This document shows, in pieces, positions 18,522 to 27,572 of a DNA stretch of 49,195 bases. The notes beneath the pieces are model-generated. The model saw only the letters and a program-made list of their open reading frames with translations, was not told the DNA's origin and made no database searches. Position 1 is the first letter of the stretch. Every line of letters begins with the position of its first letter. The position numbers were made by a program, and so were the translations under genes. The DNA is taken from contig JAFSXS010000012.1 of assembly GCA_017443945.1 (NCBI GenBank), positions 1-49,195 on the forward strand. The letters run 5' to 3'. This DNA comes from Synergistaceae bacterium. GTDB lineage: Bacteria > Synergistota > Synergistia > Synergistales > Aminobacteriaceae.

Positions 18522-19283
18522 ATGTACAAAATCGACGAGATAAAAAATTTATTTCTTTGCGGGGACGCTGTCGAGGAAATGCAAAAGATTCCTGACAAGA
18601 GCGTTGATTTAGTTGTTACATCACCGCCCTATAACTTGAAGAACTCAACGGGAAACGGCCTTAAAAACGGGAGCTGCGGAAAATGGGCTAATGCTGCGCT
18701 AATAAAAGGTTACTCAACTTACGACGACAATATGCCCTATGACAAATATGTGAAGTGGCAGCGTGAATGTCTAAGTGAAATGATGAGACTCATAACTGAC
18801 GACGGAGCAATATTTTATAATCACAAATGGCGTGTGCAAAACGGTTTGCTTCAAGACAGACGCGAAATAATTGACGGTTTTCCCCTCAGGCAAATAATAA
18901 TCTGGAGGCGTAAGGGCGGAATAAATTTCAATCCCGGCTATTTTCTGCCTACTTATGAAGTTATATATCTGATAGCGAAACCAGCATTTAAACTCGTTCC
19001 GCACGCAAACTCATTCGGTGATGTGTGGGAGTTCCCGCAAGAAATGAAGAATAAGCACCCGGCACCGTTCCCAGTAGCTTTGATTGAACGCATAATATCA
19101 AGTACGAACGCGAACATAATTTTAGATCCGTTTATGGGCAGCGGTACTACGGCAGTTGCGGCGAAAAAACTTGACAGAAATTTTATCGGTATAGAGATTG
19201 CCCCGGAATACTGCGAAATGGCCAAGGAGAGACTATCATGTCAGTTACGAAGTACACAAAGAGAACTCTTATTGCCGCTTTGA
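18522..19283 (+). CDS. Type II DNA methyltransferase, beta-class, probably N4-cytosine
   Basis: This 253-residue modification enzyme protects host DNA from the endonuclease encoded next to it. TSPPYNL at residues 33-39 is the catalytic motif; the Ser-Pro-Pro-Tyr form is usual for N4-cytosine and some N6-adenine enzymes. The SAM-binding motif DPFMGSGTT lies C-terminal near residue 201, the beta-class order. The partner endonuclease belongs to the MvaI/BcnI family, whose known methyltransferases make N4-methylcytosine, so N4-cytosine in a CC-x-GG-like site is the best guess. The ATG is 7 bases after a TATAAT with no ribosome-binding site. The last 46 bases overlap the endonuclease gene. Confidence 0.88.
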   Translation: MYKIDEIKNLFLCGDAVEEMQKIPDKSVDLVVTSPPYNLKNSTGNGLKNGSCGKWANAALIKGYSTYDDNMPYDKYVKWQRECLSEMMRLITDDGAIFYNHKWRVQNGLLQDRREIIDGFPLRQIIIWRRKGGINFNPGYFLPTYEVIYLIAKPAFKLVPHANSFGDVWEFPQEMKNKHPAPFPVALIERIISSTNANIILDPFMGSGTTAVAAKKLDRNFIGIEIAPEYCEMAKERLSCQLRSTQRELLLPL

Positions 19284-20017
19284 AGGAAATAAGAAATATC
19301 GGCTGGATAAAGAATCATCGTAATACAAATAATGACGGTGCAATAGGAAATACACTTGAGGATTTATTAGGCATTGCAGAAAATAATTTGCCTATTCCTA
19401 ATGCTGCTGAATGGGAATTAAAGACTCAAAGAAGAAATACTACAGCTTTGTTGACGTTATTTCATTTGGAACCTTCGCCGAGAGCATTGCATATAGTTGA
19501 CTATCTTTTATTGAATTACGGCTGGAGACATAAAGAAGCCGGAATAAAGTATCCTGACAGCGAAAAAAGTTTTAGGCAGACTTTATGTTATATGCGGCCT
19601 ACATTGCGGGGATTCTTTGTTGACATAGACTCAAAAAATGAAAGAGTAACAATAAACTTTGATCCTGATAAAATAGGCGGTGAAGCAGCTGACTGGAAAA
19701 ACGAGCTTATAAAAAATTGCAGGCTGAAATATGATAAAGATTATATGCCGTACTGGGGATTTTACGATTTATATCATAAGGCCGGGATAAAATTAGGAAA
19801 TTGTTTCTACATAATAGCTGATGTGAAACAGGAAAACGGAGAATATTTTTACAGATATTCAGATATTATGCAATTGTCGGGCTTCTCTCTTGATAAATTT
19901 CTGCTGAACATACGAGAACGAAATATTGACGCACGCACAGGACATAATCACGGCACAAAGTTTAGAATTATTCAAAGTGCAATCCCATCTTTGTATGATA
20001 ATGTCATTCACATATGA
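19238..20017 (+). CDS. Type II restriction endonuclease, MvaI/BcnI family
   Basis: This 259-residue endonuclease is related to the monomeric enzymes MvaI (CCWGG) and BcnI (CCSGG). The family hallmarks are near the N-terminus: GWIKNHRNTNNDGAIGNTLE, then the catalytic segment AAEWELKTQRR with the E-x-K of the active site at about residues 60-62. A long C-terminal DNA-binding region follows, including HNHGTKFRI. ATG start inside the methyltransferase gene (46-base overlap, different frame) with AAGGAGA upstream, so it is translated after the methyltransferase. Both genes look intact. The exact target sequence is inferred only from family. Confidence 0.88.
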   Translation: MSVTKYTKRTLIAALKEIRNIGWIKNHRNTNNDGAIGNTLEDLLGIAENNLPIPNAAEWELKTQRRNTTALLTLFHLEPSPRALHIVDYLLLNYGWRHKEAGIKYPDSEKSFRQTLCYMRPTLRGFFVDIDSKNERVTINFDPDKIGGEAADWKNELIKNCRLKYDKDYMPYWGFYDLYHKAGIKLGNCFYIIADVKQENGEYFYRYSDIMQLSGFSLDKFLLNIRERNIDARTGHNHGTKFRIIQSAIPSLYDNVIHI

Positions 20018-20030
20018 AGGAAAAAAATTA

Positions 20031-20052
20031 CCCCGGCTCGTGAAAACCGGGG
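20031..20052. terminator. Terminator between the restriction gene and the Synergist-CTERM gene
   Basis: CCCCGG and CCGGGG (6 bp) around a 10-base loop, preceded by A7, which gives a T-run for the minus-strand gene. It lies between convergent genes. Confidence 0.7.
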
Positions 20053-20071
20053 CATTATGTGTGTGTAATTA

Positions 20072-22465
20072 TTAATGTCTGCGGAATCTCTTAATCACGA
20101 ATACAAGTCCTAATACAGCACCTAAGCCGCTAATTGCATTACAGCCTCCGCTGCCTGAACCTGCATAATTTGAACTACTTATCATAAAGTGTCTCGTTAT
20201 CGTTCCTGAATAGTCCCCAACGCCTTGTACTCTGACTACTGCATGATCGCCGGACTCTGTATTATTAATATACGTTACTGTATAGCCGTCTTCAGGCACA
20301 ATATCATCACTGCATAAAACTGTTACAGCAGGCTCGATCGGATCACCGGTATATGTGAATGAATCACTCTCAAGCAAAACGTCAGTAATATCTTTGCTGA
20401 GATTCATATAGTGCGGGGTGTCATTGTCGGAAATTCCAGGAGTCAGAGTCACACACTCAAATGCATAGAACGGGTTTTCAATGTCAGATGAATCAATATC
20501 TAAATTAAGGCTGGCTATAGAACTTATATCTGACGTCCTGCCTGCTGTAATGACGCTGCCATGATAAACTTGAGAAGACAGTGTATCTACAAAAAAGTAA
20601 CACGTTACCTTGCCACTATCCCAGGCAGCAAAATCAACACCAGAAGGCTCTGTATGGAACGCCCATGCTTCATCAAAGCCCCAGTACCAATGCGATTCAC
20701 CGTACAGAGCCCTTGCAGCAAGCATCGTATTTGAAGGCGGGTTGCCGTTACTACAATCAAATAAATCCGCCATTACTTTATCATGGCAGTGATAATATTG
20801 TTGTTCCACTTTTGAACCTGTGCCGACATCAATATGATACCAGCTCCCATCGGAAAAATAATCACCAACATACTTGGTCGCCTTCATATATATACCTTCC
20901 CCAAAGGAAAAATCCTCCGCCCCGCGGTAGTTAGTCATATAGATCTTATTATCGGTATCACCCTGTGCTCCGTACTTGTGGAGATATTCTCCAAAACTAT
21001 TTGTTCCCTGAGGCAATTTCGTATACTGCTTGTAGATTATCGGCAAATAAACACTGTCTACGATAGTAGATATATTTTCTAGAGACCAATTATTTACATC
21101 GCAGCCGTCATATGTGAGGCCCTTGGCTGAAAGATGTATATTCATACTATAACTAATTTTCGGCGTTGACGCTTGAAGTATCGTTCCGGTGATGTAGCAG
21201 TAATTATCATATCCGGTAATGGCTTTACTTTTCCTGTTATTAATGCTTAATACAGTATTTACGAAGTAGTCCCGTATTTGTGTTTTTGTGTCCGTTGTCT
21301 GCAAACTGTCCTGACCCGCGCAGGTAAGTGCAAATTCTCCGTAGAAACCGACCTGTGCTATCATAGCATCTAAGAAATTAGTTATGTCGTCTTTGACTTC
21401 TCCCTCAAATGCATGTGTTAAATATATATAATTCAGGAATGCGTTAATACCTGAGTCCCGCTGAAGAATGTTATCGCAATAATGCGTGTAATTGCTTAGG
21501 ACTTCTGCTACCCAAGAATTATTTTCAGTCATGACTTGGCAGGATATTTTATAAATTACTGTATTCAAAACATTTTCCGCGTAACTTTCCAGCATTGCCT
21601 GCTTAGATGAGCCGTTGTACTCGCTTTTTACTGAAGCACCGCAGTTCGAATCCAGTGCGTTGGCTGTTATAGCGTTCTCAAGCGCAGTAATCATTAAATT
21701 TTTGAAGTCATTACGGTATGTGTCGACATTAAATGTCGTTGCGCTTGTATTAGGCATATAAGCTGAAGGGATTCCGATACTCCATTCTTTATTTACTGTT
21801 TCATTGTTGATGTCGGATGTTGCCGGAAGTCCTGCACTATAATTCTGCTTTGAATATGTCAGTGCTCCTTCTTCAGTGTATTTTTTCGTCATGAGCACAT
21901 AAACGCCGTCGTGTGAAGTCTGATTCCACCATGCTTGAATACCGGAATTAATTTTTGCCTGATACGCAACTACATAATTTGCTAATTTCTCCGTGTAGTT
22001 AGTATTGAAGTTATTCCAGTTCGTTGACATTGTAGTTGCATTATTGTTTCTGGATATTTCCTGCTGGGCTATCTGTATATTGATAAGATCCTGCGCGATT
22101 TGATTGAGGGTATGATTCATATTATCGAGCGTAGTCTGCACATCTTTTACAGCGTCGAGTATCTGCCCAAGCATTTGTACTGTCGGATCCTTAATAATTC
22201 CGGTCATCTGAAGAACTCCGATAACGCCTGAAGCAACAGATGTAATTCCGCCCAAACGATTACAGAAATTTGCGATTTTGCCTATGTTCTCACTTGCATC
22301 TTTTGCTGCAAACTTACCTATTGCGCTAGAGAATTTATCTACTGCGTCATTAACTTGCTGCGGAGTAACAGCATAGGCCTTGACGTTAGTTAGTGCTATC
22401 CCGTTGAACACGGTTACAGTTAGAACTAACACACTTATAAAATGCTTAATAAATTTGTGTTGCAT
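20072..22465 (-). CDS. Large exported protein with helical N-domain, Ig-like domain and Synergist-CTERM-like sorting tail
   Basis: This 797-residue exported protein has a signal peptide (MQHKFIKHFISVLVLTVTV to KAYA). Residues about 30-150 are helical, with a Gly/Val-rich hydrophobic stretch then repeating L/I-x-x-I spacing (LDNMNHTLNQIAQDLINIQI), reminiscent of pore-forming or coiled-coil toxin regions but not assignable. The middle 450 residues are unrecognised. Near the C-terminus, FTYTGDPIEPAVTV with YTVTYINNT and GVGDYSGTITRHF is a bacterial Ig-like module. The tail GSGSGGCNAISGLG plus a hydrophobic stretch and FRRH fits the Synergist-CTERM sorting signal. ATG 22465 follows GAGGGA; the longer frame from 22534 lacks a site. 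Its function is unknown; surface display is inferred. Confidence 0.78.
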   Translation of the reverse strand: MQHKFIKHFISVLVLTVTVFNGIALTNVKAYAVTPQQVNDAVDKFSSAIGKFAAKDASENIGKIANFCNRLGGITSVASGVIGVLQMTGIIKDPTVQMLGQILDAVKDVQTTLDNMNHTLNQIAQDLINIQIAQQEISRNNNATTMSTNWNNFNTNYTEKLANYVVAYQAKINSGIQAWWNQTSHDGVYVLMTKKYTEEGALTYSKQNYSAGLPATSDINNETVNKEWSIGIPSAYMPNTSATTFNVDTYRNDFKNLMITALENAITANALDSNCGASVKSEYNGSSKQAMLESYAENVLNTVIYKISCQVMTENNSWVAEVLSNYTHYCDNILQRDSGINAFLNYIYLTHAFEGEVKDDITNFLDAMIAQVGFYGEFALTCAGQDSLQTTDTKTQIRDYFVNTVLSINNRKSKAITGYDNYCYITGTILQASTPKISYSMNIHLSAKGLTYDGCDVNNWSLENISTIVDSVYLPIIYKQYTKLPQGTNSFGEYLHKYGAQGDTDNKIYMTNYRGAEDFSFGEGIYMKATKYVGDYFSDGSWYHIDVGTGSKVEQQYYHCHDKVMADLFDCSNGNPPSNTMLAARALYGESHWYWGFDEAWAFHTEPSGVDFAAWDSGKVTCYFFVDTLSSQVYHGSVITAGRTSDISSIASLNLDIDSSDIENPFYAFECVTLTPGISDNDTPHYMNLSKDITDVLLESDSFTYTGDPIEPAVTVLCSDDIVPEDGYTVTYINNTESGDHAVVRVQGVGDYSGTITRHFMISSSNYAGSGSGGCNAISGLGAVLGLVFVIKRFRRH

Positions 22466-22540
22466 TGTATATATTCCCTCTTTATGAATTGAGTATTTAC
22501 CGTGTAAGTGTAGCAAAAAATTTCTATATTGCAATAATAA

Positions 22541-22570
22541 AAAAAATCCCCCTGATATTTCACAGAGGGA
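22541..22570 (-). terminator. Terminator after the cupin gene
   Basis: On the minus strand CCCTCTG pairs with CAGGGGG (one G-U) around 8 bases, followed by ATTTTTTTT. Confidence 0.75.
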
Positions 22571-22581
22571 ACAGCAGCAAA

Positions 22582-22911
22582 TTATTTACTGATAAAATCT
22601 TCTCTCATGGGCGTAAAAATGTCTAACAGAGTCCCCGTTTCAATACATACAGTCCCGTGCGGCAAATTCGGAGTAAATGCAAGTGAATCCCCTGCGCTGA
22701 CTTCTACTTCTTGGCCGTCAACGTTGAATCTGAATCGCCCTGAAATTATATAAACGTTCTGTGAATGCGGGTGAGTGTGGACACTGCCTATACTTCCTGC
22801 ACAAAAATTTACTTCAACGATCATTAATTTTTCAGTGTATGCCAGAATCCTGCGCGAGACTCCCCCGCCTAAATCCTGTAATTTTGCATCACTATGCTTC
22901 GTGCATAACAT
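22582..22911 (-). CDS. Small cupin-domain protein
   Basis: This single-domain cupin of about 109 residues has cupin motif 1 as GSIGSVHTHPHSQNVYIISG (two His and a later residue as metal ligands) and motif 2 as AGDSLAFTPNLPHGT. Such proteins bind a metal and act as isomerases, dioxygenases or sensors, and this one cannot be placed further. The ATG at 22911 lies inside the end of ileS (20-base overlap), so it is translated with ileS; a GTG at 22926 is an alternative start. A terminator follows. Confidence 0.85.
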   Translation of the reverse strand: MLCTKHSDAKLQDLGGGVSRRILAYTEKLMIVEVNFCAGSIGSVHTHPHSQNVYIISGRFRFNVDGQEVEVSAGDSLAFTPNLPHGTVCIETGTLLDIFTPMREDFISK

Positions 22912-25693
22912 GGGCGCACCTCTCACAAAGTCCGTGTTCGTTCACATGCTCTGAATATTTCCAGCAGCGAGGGCATTTATTACCAGTTGTGAATCCTCCG
23001 GCGATCTCAAAGCCTGTTTCAGAGTCAACAAATAATTTCGGCAGAGTCAAATTTTCGACCCATTCAAATTTTGAGACAATAGCAATATCTGCAAGTTCAT
23101 CGGTCGTGAATGAGTCAGCGAGTTTAGCAAGTGATTTATCTTTCTTGACCTGTACAGCTGCTTCAAGTGAAGTCCCGATTGTTTTATCTGATCTCATAGT
23201 CTCAAGCATGCGGCTAATTGCACTCTTGAAATTAACTGCTTCGTCCCATAAAGAATTAAGCTCGTCATTTAATTTTGCGTTGTCCTGCTCTGGGAAGTCA
23301 GATAAAAATATGCTCTCAGGAAGGCTAGAGTCTATCTGTCTCATTTCCTGCCAAATTTCTTCAGCTGTGAAACTGATTAACGGCGCTAACATTCGAGTCA
23401 AACATGAAAGAATCTCCCACATTGCAGTTTGTGCGCTGCGTCGGGTGAGTGAGTCAACGCCTTCAACGTATAATCTGTCTTTGCTGATATCGAGATAAAA
23501 CGCGCTCAACTCATTAACGCAGAAAGAATGAATCATCGACACAGGCACATGAAACTCGTAATCCTCAAATGCCTCGCGTACACGTTTAATGATCCTGTGC
23601 AGGCGGTCAAGAATCCATTTATCCATTGACAATAATTTATCGTATGGGAGTGAATTTTTTTCGGGGCTGAAGTCGTGCAAGTTGCCCAGCAAGAACCGCG
23701 CTGTATTTCTGATTCGCCTGTAGGTCTCTGACAAAGATTTTAGGATTTCCTTAGAGATTCTAACGTCATTGCGATAATCTGTTGAAGCAACCCATAAACG
23801 CAAAATATCAGCTCCGAACTCATCGCAAACTTCTTTAGGCGCGACAGTATTTCCCAGAGACTTTGACATTTTACGGCCTTCACCATCAAGCGTAAAACCG
23901 TGAGTCAAAACTTGTTTGTAGGGTGCCTCGCCTTTGATTGCTGTAGCTGTGAGTAATGAAGACTGGAACCAGCCCCGGTGTTGGTCGCTGCCTTCAAGAT
24001 ACATATCACACGGCCAATTGAGTCCGAATCTTTCATTTAGTACTGACATGTGAGAGACTCCGGAATCAAACCAGACATCTAAAATATTGCTGTCCTTCTC
24101 GACGTTGTGAGAGCCGCATTTGTCGCACTTGGCCAAGTCCCCGAATAAATTTGCAAGACTTTCACGCCACCATATAGAAGTGCCGTCGGGAGAGTCTTTA
24201 ACTTTTTCGGCGAGGATTCTAATTCTTTCGGGAGTGAGGGTAAAAGCTCCGCAGTCCTTGCAGTGCATAGCGGGAACAGGCACGCCCCAGACTCTTTGTC
24301 TCGATATGCACCAGTCAGAACGCGAACTTACCATATTATAAATTCTGTCATGACCCCATTCAGGAATCCATTTTACTTTATTGTCAATTATGTCGAGTGC
24401 TTCATCTTTAAATTTTGCGACATTGATAAACCATTGATCTGTTGCTCGGAAAATAACGGGTTTCTTGCATCGCCAGCAATGAGGGTAACTGTGCATAATT
24501 TTGCCGAGTCCTAATAATCGTCCCTTAGCTTTGATTAACTCAAGTGCTTTATTTCCGCCGTCAGTTAAATTCATTCCGCCTACAATGGGTAATTCCTGCT
24601 CGAAATGTCCTGAATGATTAACAGAGCTGAAGACTCTTAATCCGTAACGTACTCCGGTTTCGTAGTCTTCCACGCCGTGCCCCGGTGATGTATGCACACA
24701 GCCTGTACCCGTTTCGAGTTCTACATAATCAGCAAGCACTACTAAAATTTCATGCTCGTAAAATGGGTGAAGAGGCTTTAAATTTTCGAGGTCTGCGCCT
24801 TTTACGAGTTTAACTGCGTCGCCGAAATTGAGTCCTGTTGCTTTGCTGACAGAATCTTTTAACCCTTCAGCGAGAATATAAACTTTTCCGTCAACCTCAT
24901 AGAATCCGTAATCATAGCGCGGGTGAACAGCAACGGCAGCACTTGAAGGAAGAGTCCAAGGAGTTGTCGTCCAAATTACAATATTTACTTCTTTGTTAGC
25001 GAACTCCGGGAATTTCTGAGCTATACTTGGAATCGGGTAAGCAACATAAACGGAGGGCGACTCTTCATCCCAATATTCAATTTCTCCGGCGGCCAAAGCT
25101 GTTTGACAATCTGTGCACCAGTAAACCGGCTTTAATCCGCGATAAATTAAATCTTTCGCGACCATATCTGCAAAGGCGTGTAACTCTAAATGCTCGAATG
25201 CAGGATCAAGCGTTAAATAAGGTTTCTCCCATTCACCGAGCACACCGAGTCTCTTAAATTCTTCGCGCTGAACGTCTAAATAATGTAGTGCTGTTTCTTT
25301 ACATTTTTTGCGTAACTCAACGGGATCGATTCCTGTACCTAATTTCGAGAGTCCGCCGTCCTTGAGTGCCCTTAATTCAATCGGTAGTCCGTGAGTGTCC
25401 CAGCCCGGCACATAAGGTGTATAACGTCCTGTCATTGTCTTCGCTTTGATAATAAAATCTTTCAGAACTTTATTGAACGCTGTACCGATGTGAATATCGC
25501 CGTTTGCGTAGGGTGGGCCGTCGTGAAGCTGAAAACTTTCGTGTGAATCTTTTCGCGCGTTTAGTGCTTTGTGATAGATGTCGTGAGAGTGCCAGAACTC
25601 AAGAAAGCCCGGCTCACGTTTTGAGAGATTCGCCCGCATAGGAAAATTTGTAACGGGTAAATTGAGTGTATCTTTATAGTCTTTAGTGTCCAT
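22892..25693 (-). CDS. ileS: Isoleucyl-tRNA synthetase
   Basis: This 933-residue class Ia synthetase charges tRNA-Ile. GPPYANGDIHIGT (the HIGH motif region, residues 59-71) and GRKMSKSLGN (KMSKS) mark the catalytic domain, with the editing domain between them (WTTTPWTLPSS). CPRCWKYSEHVNEHGLCERC forms the C-terminal zinc finger of the bacterial type. The ATG at 25693 follows CAGGAGG by 10 bases; a 45-codon in-frame extension to 25828 has no site and no family similarity and is rejected. No T-box motif was seen upstream. A cupin gene overlaps its end. Confidence 0.97.
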   Translation of the reverse strand: MDTKDYKDTLNLPVTNFPMRANLSKREPGFLEFWHSHDIYHKALNARKDSHESFQLHDGPPYANGDIHIGTAFNKVLKDFIIKAKTMTGRYTPYVPGWDTHGLPIELRALKDGGLSKLGTGIDPVELRKKCKETALHYLDVQREEFKRLGVLGEWEKPYLTLDPAFEHLELHAFADMVAKDLIYRGLKPVYWCTDCQTALAAGEIEYWDEESPSVYVAYPIPSIAQKFPEFANKEVNIVIWTTTPWTLPSSAAVAVHPRYDYGFYEVDGKVYILAEGLKDSVSKATGLNFGDAVKLVKGADLENLKPLHPFYEHEILVVLADYVELETGTGCVHTSPGHGVEDYETGVRYGLRVFSSVNHSGHFEQELPIVGGMNLTDGGNKALELIKAKGRLLGLGKIMHSYPHCWRCKKPVIFRATDQWFINVAKFKDEALDIIDNKVKWIPEWGHDRIYNMVSSRSDWCISRQRVWGVPVPAMHCKDCGAFTLTPERIRILAEKVKDSPDGTSIWWRESLANLFGDLAKCDKCGSHNVEKDSNILDVWFDSGVSHMSVLNERFGLNWPCDMYLEGSDQHRGWFQSSLLTATAIKGEAPYKQVLTHGFTLDGEGRKMSKSLGNTVAPKEVCDEFGADILRLWVASTDYRNDVRISKEILKSLSETYRRIRNTARFLLGNLHDFSPEKNSLPYDKLLSMDKWILDRLHRIIKRVREAFEDYEFHVPVSMIHSFCVNELSAFYLDISKDRLYVEGVDSLTRRSAQTAMWEILSCLTRMLAPLISFTAEEIWQEMRQIDSSLPESIFLSDFPEQDNAKLNDELNSLWDEAVNFKSAISRMLETMRSDKTIGTSLEAAVQVKKDKSLAKLADSFTTDELADIAIVSKFEWVENLTLPKLFVDSETGFEIAGGFTTGNKCPRCWKYSEHVNEHGLCERCAHVMHEA

Positions 25694-25868
25694 TAAAAAT
25701 TTTTGCCTCCTGTAATAACTGCTATAAAAAATTTTATAGATATTATCACAATTTTTGCAGGGAAATAAATTTTTGTGCGCTAAATTTATTATACGGATCT
25801 GATATATTATAAATGATATAAATTGCAATTATGATATACAAATATTATTATAAGGATGAGGCGATAAT

Positions 25869-26558
25869 ATGACGAAAATTATACGTCATTTAATATTAAA
25901 TAATGTAACAATTTCCGAACTATCAGCAGGGACAATTTTTGATGGTGTTCATGAGATACCAGTTATAAATAAGCCGTCAAAAATATTAATTCCGGATTCA
26001 TTTACGCCGTTTTCAGAGCGCAATAATATATCAGATTTTAACTCTGCAATATGCTTTTATGAGCGTGAAGAAAATTTTTCTGAATTACTGCTAAATCCTG
26101 CGCGCTATCTTGACGATTTGAGAAAATTTCAAGCTGTTATTTCTCCGGACTGCTCAATGTATAGAGATATGCCCTTGTCCATGCAAATAACGAATCTTTT
26201 CTACAGCCGGTTAATAGGCAGTTATTATCAACGTAAAGGCCTGTACGTTATTCCAAATATCCGCTGGGGAAGCGAAGACACGTATAGAGATTCAATTTTG
26301 CCGGAAAAAATTGCATTTCTAGGAGTCGCAAAACACAGCATTATTTCTGTAGGGTCATATGGCTGCATAAAAGATAAAGAAAATAAATTTTTCTTTGAGG
26401 CAGGACTCGCGTCAATGATGGAAACATTAGAACCTGAAATTGTGCTTGTTTATGGTGCAATGCCTGAGTCAATTTTCGGTAAATATTTTAACTATGCTCA
26501 ATTTGTGCAATATGACAACTGGATAAAACGCAGGCACATGAAAGAAGGTAATAATTAA
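25869..26558 (+). CDS. DUF4417-domain protein
   Basis: This 229-residue protein matches the DUF4417 pattern: a central YVIPNIRWGSEDTYRD, then ISVGSYGCIKDKENKFFFEAGL and EIVLVYGAMPESIF. The family is often found in phage and mobile regions and its function is not established. ATG with an AAGGATGAGG site. The stop overlaps the next start by one base (TAATG), making it the first gene of a three-gene cassette with a toxin-like and an immunity-like protein. It is probably cytoplasmic, since no signal sequence or membrane segment is seen. Confidence 0.75.
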   Translation: MTKIIRHLILNNVTISELSAGTIFDGVHEIPVINKPSKILIPDSFTPFSERNNISDFNSAICFYEREENFSELLLNPARYLDDLRKFQAVISPDCSMYRDMPLSMQITNLFYSRLIGSYYQRKGLYVIPNIRWGSEDTYRDSILPEKIAFLGVAKHSIISVGSYGCIKDKENKFFFEAGLASMMETLEPEIVLVYGAMPESIFGKYFNYAQFVQYDNWIKRRHMKEGNN

Positions 26559-27091
26559 TGGGGACAGGTATAAGCGGACGTTATTCAAAGACTAAAGGAG
26601 GCTCGCAGCCATATGCAGATGTATATCATGTCGTGCGTGAAATGCTGGAGAAGGACAAGAAAGATCCTGATGTTTATAACAAGGAAACTGGATATTTTAA
26701 TAATCCTTCTGCTATTTCTTTACGTGAAGCCAGAAGAGGCAATAAATTTCATCAACGTAATGGAGATGTAGCGCAAGGAGAATTTACATATGTTATGGAC
26801 AAAAGAGGGGAAATTATATTTGGTAAGCGGGAAAATCCTAATAATGCTACAGGACATGCACCACACCCAACTTTAATAGGCGGTAAAGACCCTGAAGTTG
26901 AGTGCGCTGGTATAATTGAATTTAGGGATGGCAGAATCTTTAGAGCAGACAATCAAAGCGGACATTACAAACCCGATATAAGGTCTTTAGACAAGGTTGA
27001 GGAATATCTGCAAAAGCTTTTTGAAGAAAATCCCTTATCATTTTACAAATTTTCTAAATGGAGGCTCAATAAATGGAAAACGAACAATTAA
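26558..27091 (+). CDS. Putative polymorphic-toxin-type effector, no secretion signal
   Basis: This 177-residue protein is not recognised with certainty. The N-terminus is GTGISGRYSKTKGGSQPYAD, Gly/Ser-rich and basic. The second half has APHPTLIGGKDPE, then AGIIEFRDGRIFRADNQSGHYKP, a pattern of an Asp-Gly turn followed by a conserved SGHY-K-P that resembles C-terminal modules of polymorphic toxins. There is no signal peptide. It overlaps DUF4417 by 1 base and the next gene by 19 bases. An acidic small protein directly downstream fits a toxin-immunity pair. The reaction is unknown; a structural or phage protein is the alternative. Confidence 0.5.
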   Translation: MGTGISGRYSKTKGGSQPYADVYHVVREMLEKDKKDPDVYNKETGYFNNPSAISLREARRGNKFHQRNGDVAQGEFTYVMDKRGEIIFGKRENPNNATGHAPHPTLIGGKDPEVECAGIIEFRDGRIFRADNQSGHYKPDIRSLDKVEEYLQKLFEENPLSFYKFSKWRLNKWKTNN

Positions 27092-27531
27092 AATTAAAAA
27101 CTGAGTATTTATTTAATCGTGTATGGGATGAAGAAATTTCCGACGAAGCTTCGGAAGAATATCTTGACAAAGCAAATGAACTTATTGCTGAATATGGCTG
27201 GCCGAAAGTTTTTGAAGCATGGAATAATTATCTTCATGAGAAATGTATATCTCCTGATTCTGTAGTCAACTTCGCAAATTTATACTGGACTTACTGTGGA
27301 GATTTATACTCAATACCAGAACCGCATAAATTTTTAGGGTATATGCTCTATAAAATTGATAATAATATGCATGAATACTCTAACGGCGACATAATCGAAA
27401 GCCTGGCAGTAAATATTTTATCTAAGGCAGGTTACAAAGAAGCAGATTTATTCTTGAATCCATATTACAGCGTCAATAAAGACTCTAAACTTTTAGCAGC
27501 TGTTGATTTCTGGAAAAGTCAGAACGCATAA
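27073..27531 (+). CDS. Small acidic protein, putative immunity protein
   Basis: This 152-residue, largely helical and acidic protein (rich in Glu and Asp, with aromatic clusters such as WPKVFEAWNNYL) has no signal and no recognised domain. Its start overlaps the upstream toxin-like gene by 19 bases and is preceded by GGAGG in that gene. Size, acidity and position match immunity proteins that neutralise polymorphic toxins. That role is inferred only from context. Confidence 0.5.
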   Translation: MENEQLKLKTEYLFNRVWDEEISDEASEEYLDKANELIAEYGWPKVFEAWNNYLHEKCISPDSVVNFANLYWTYCGDLYSIPEPHKFLGYMLYKIDNNMHEYSNGDIIESLAVNILSKAGYKEADLFLNPYYSVNKDSKLLAAVDFWKSQNA

Positions 27532-27536
27532 ATAAA

Positions 27537-27560
27537 TCCCTCCCGCAAAAACAGGAGGGA
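27537..27560. terminator. Terminator between the DUF4417 cassette and ppdK
   Basis: TCCCTCC and GGAGGGA (7 bp) around a 10-base A-rich loop, with a T6 run about 8 bases further on the plus strand. It lies between convergent genes. Confidence 0.75.
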
Positions 27561-27572
27561 CAACAAAATTTT

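Noticed and set aside
20581-21082. Several plus-strand open frames inside the Synergist-CTERM gene
   Set aside because: They are shadows of the minus-strand coding region, without ribosome-binding sites or family features.
25694-25868. T-box ahead of ileS
   Set aside because: No T-box core or specifier-loop-like structure was found in the 175-base gap.
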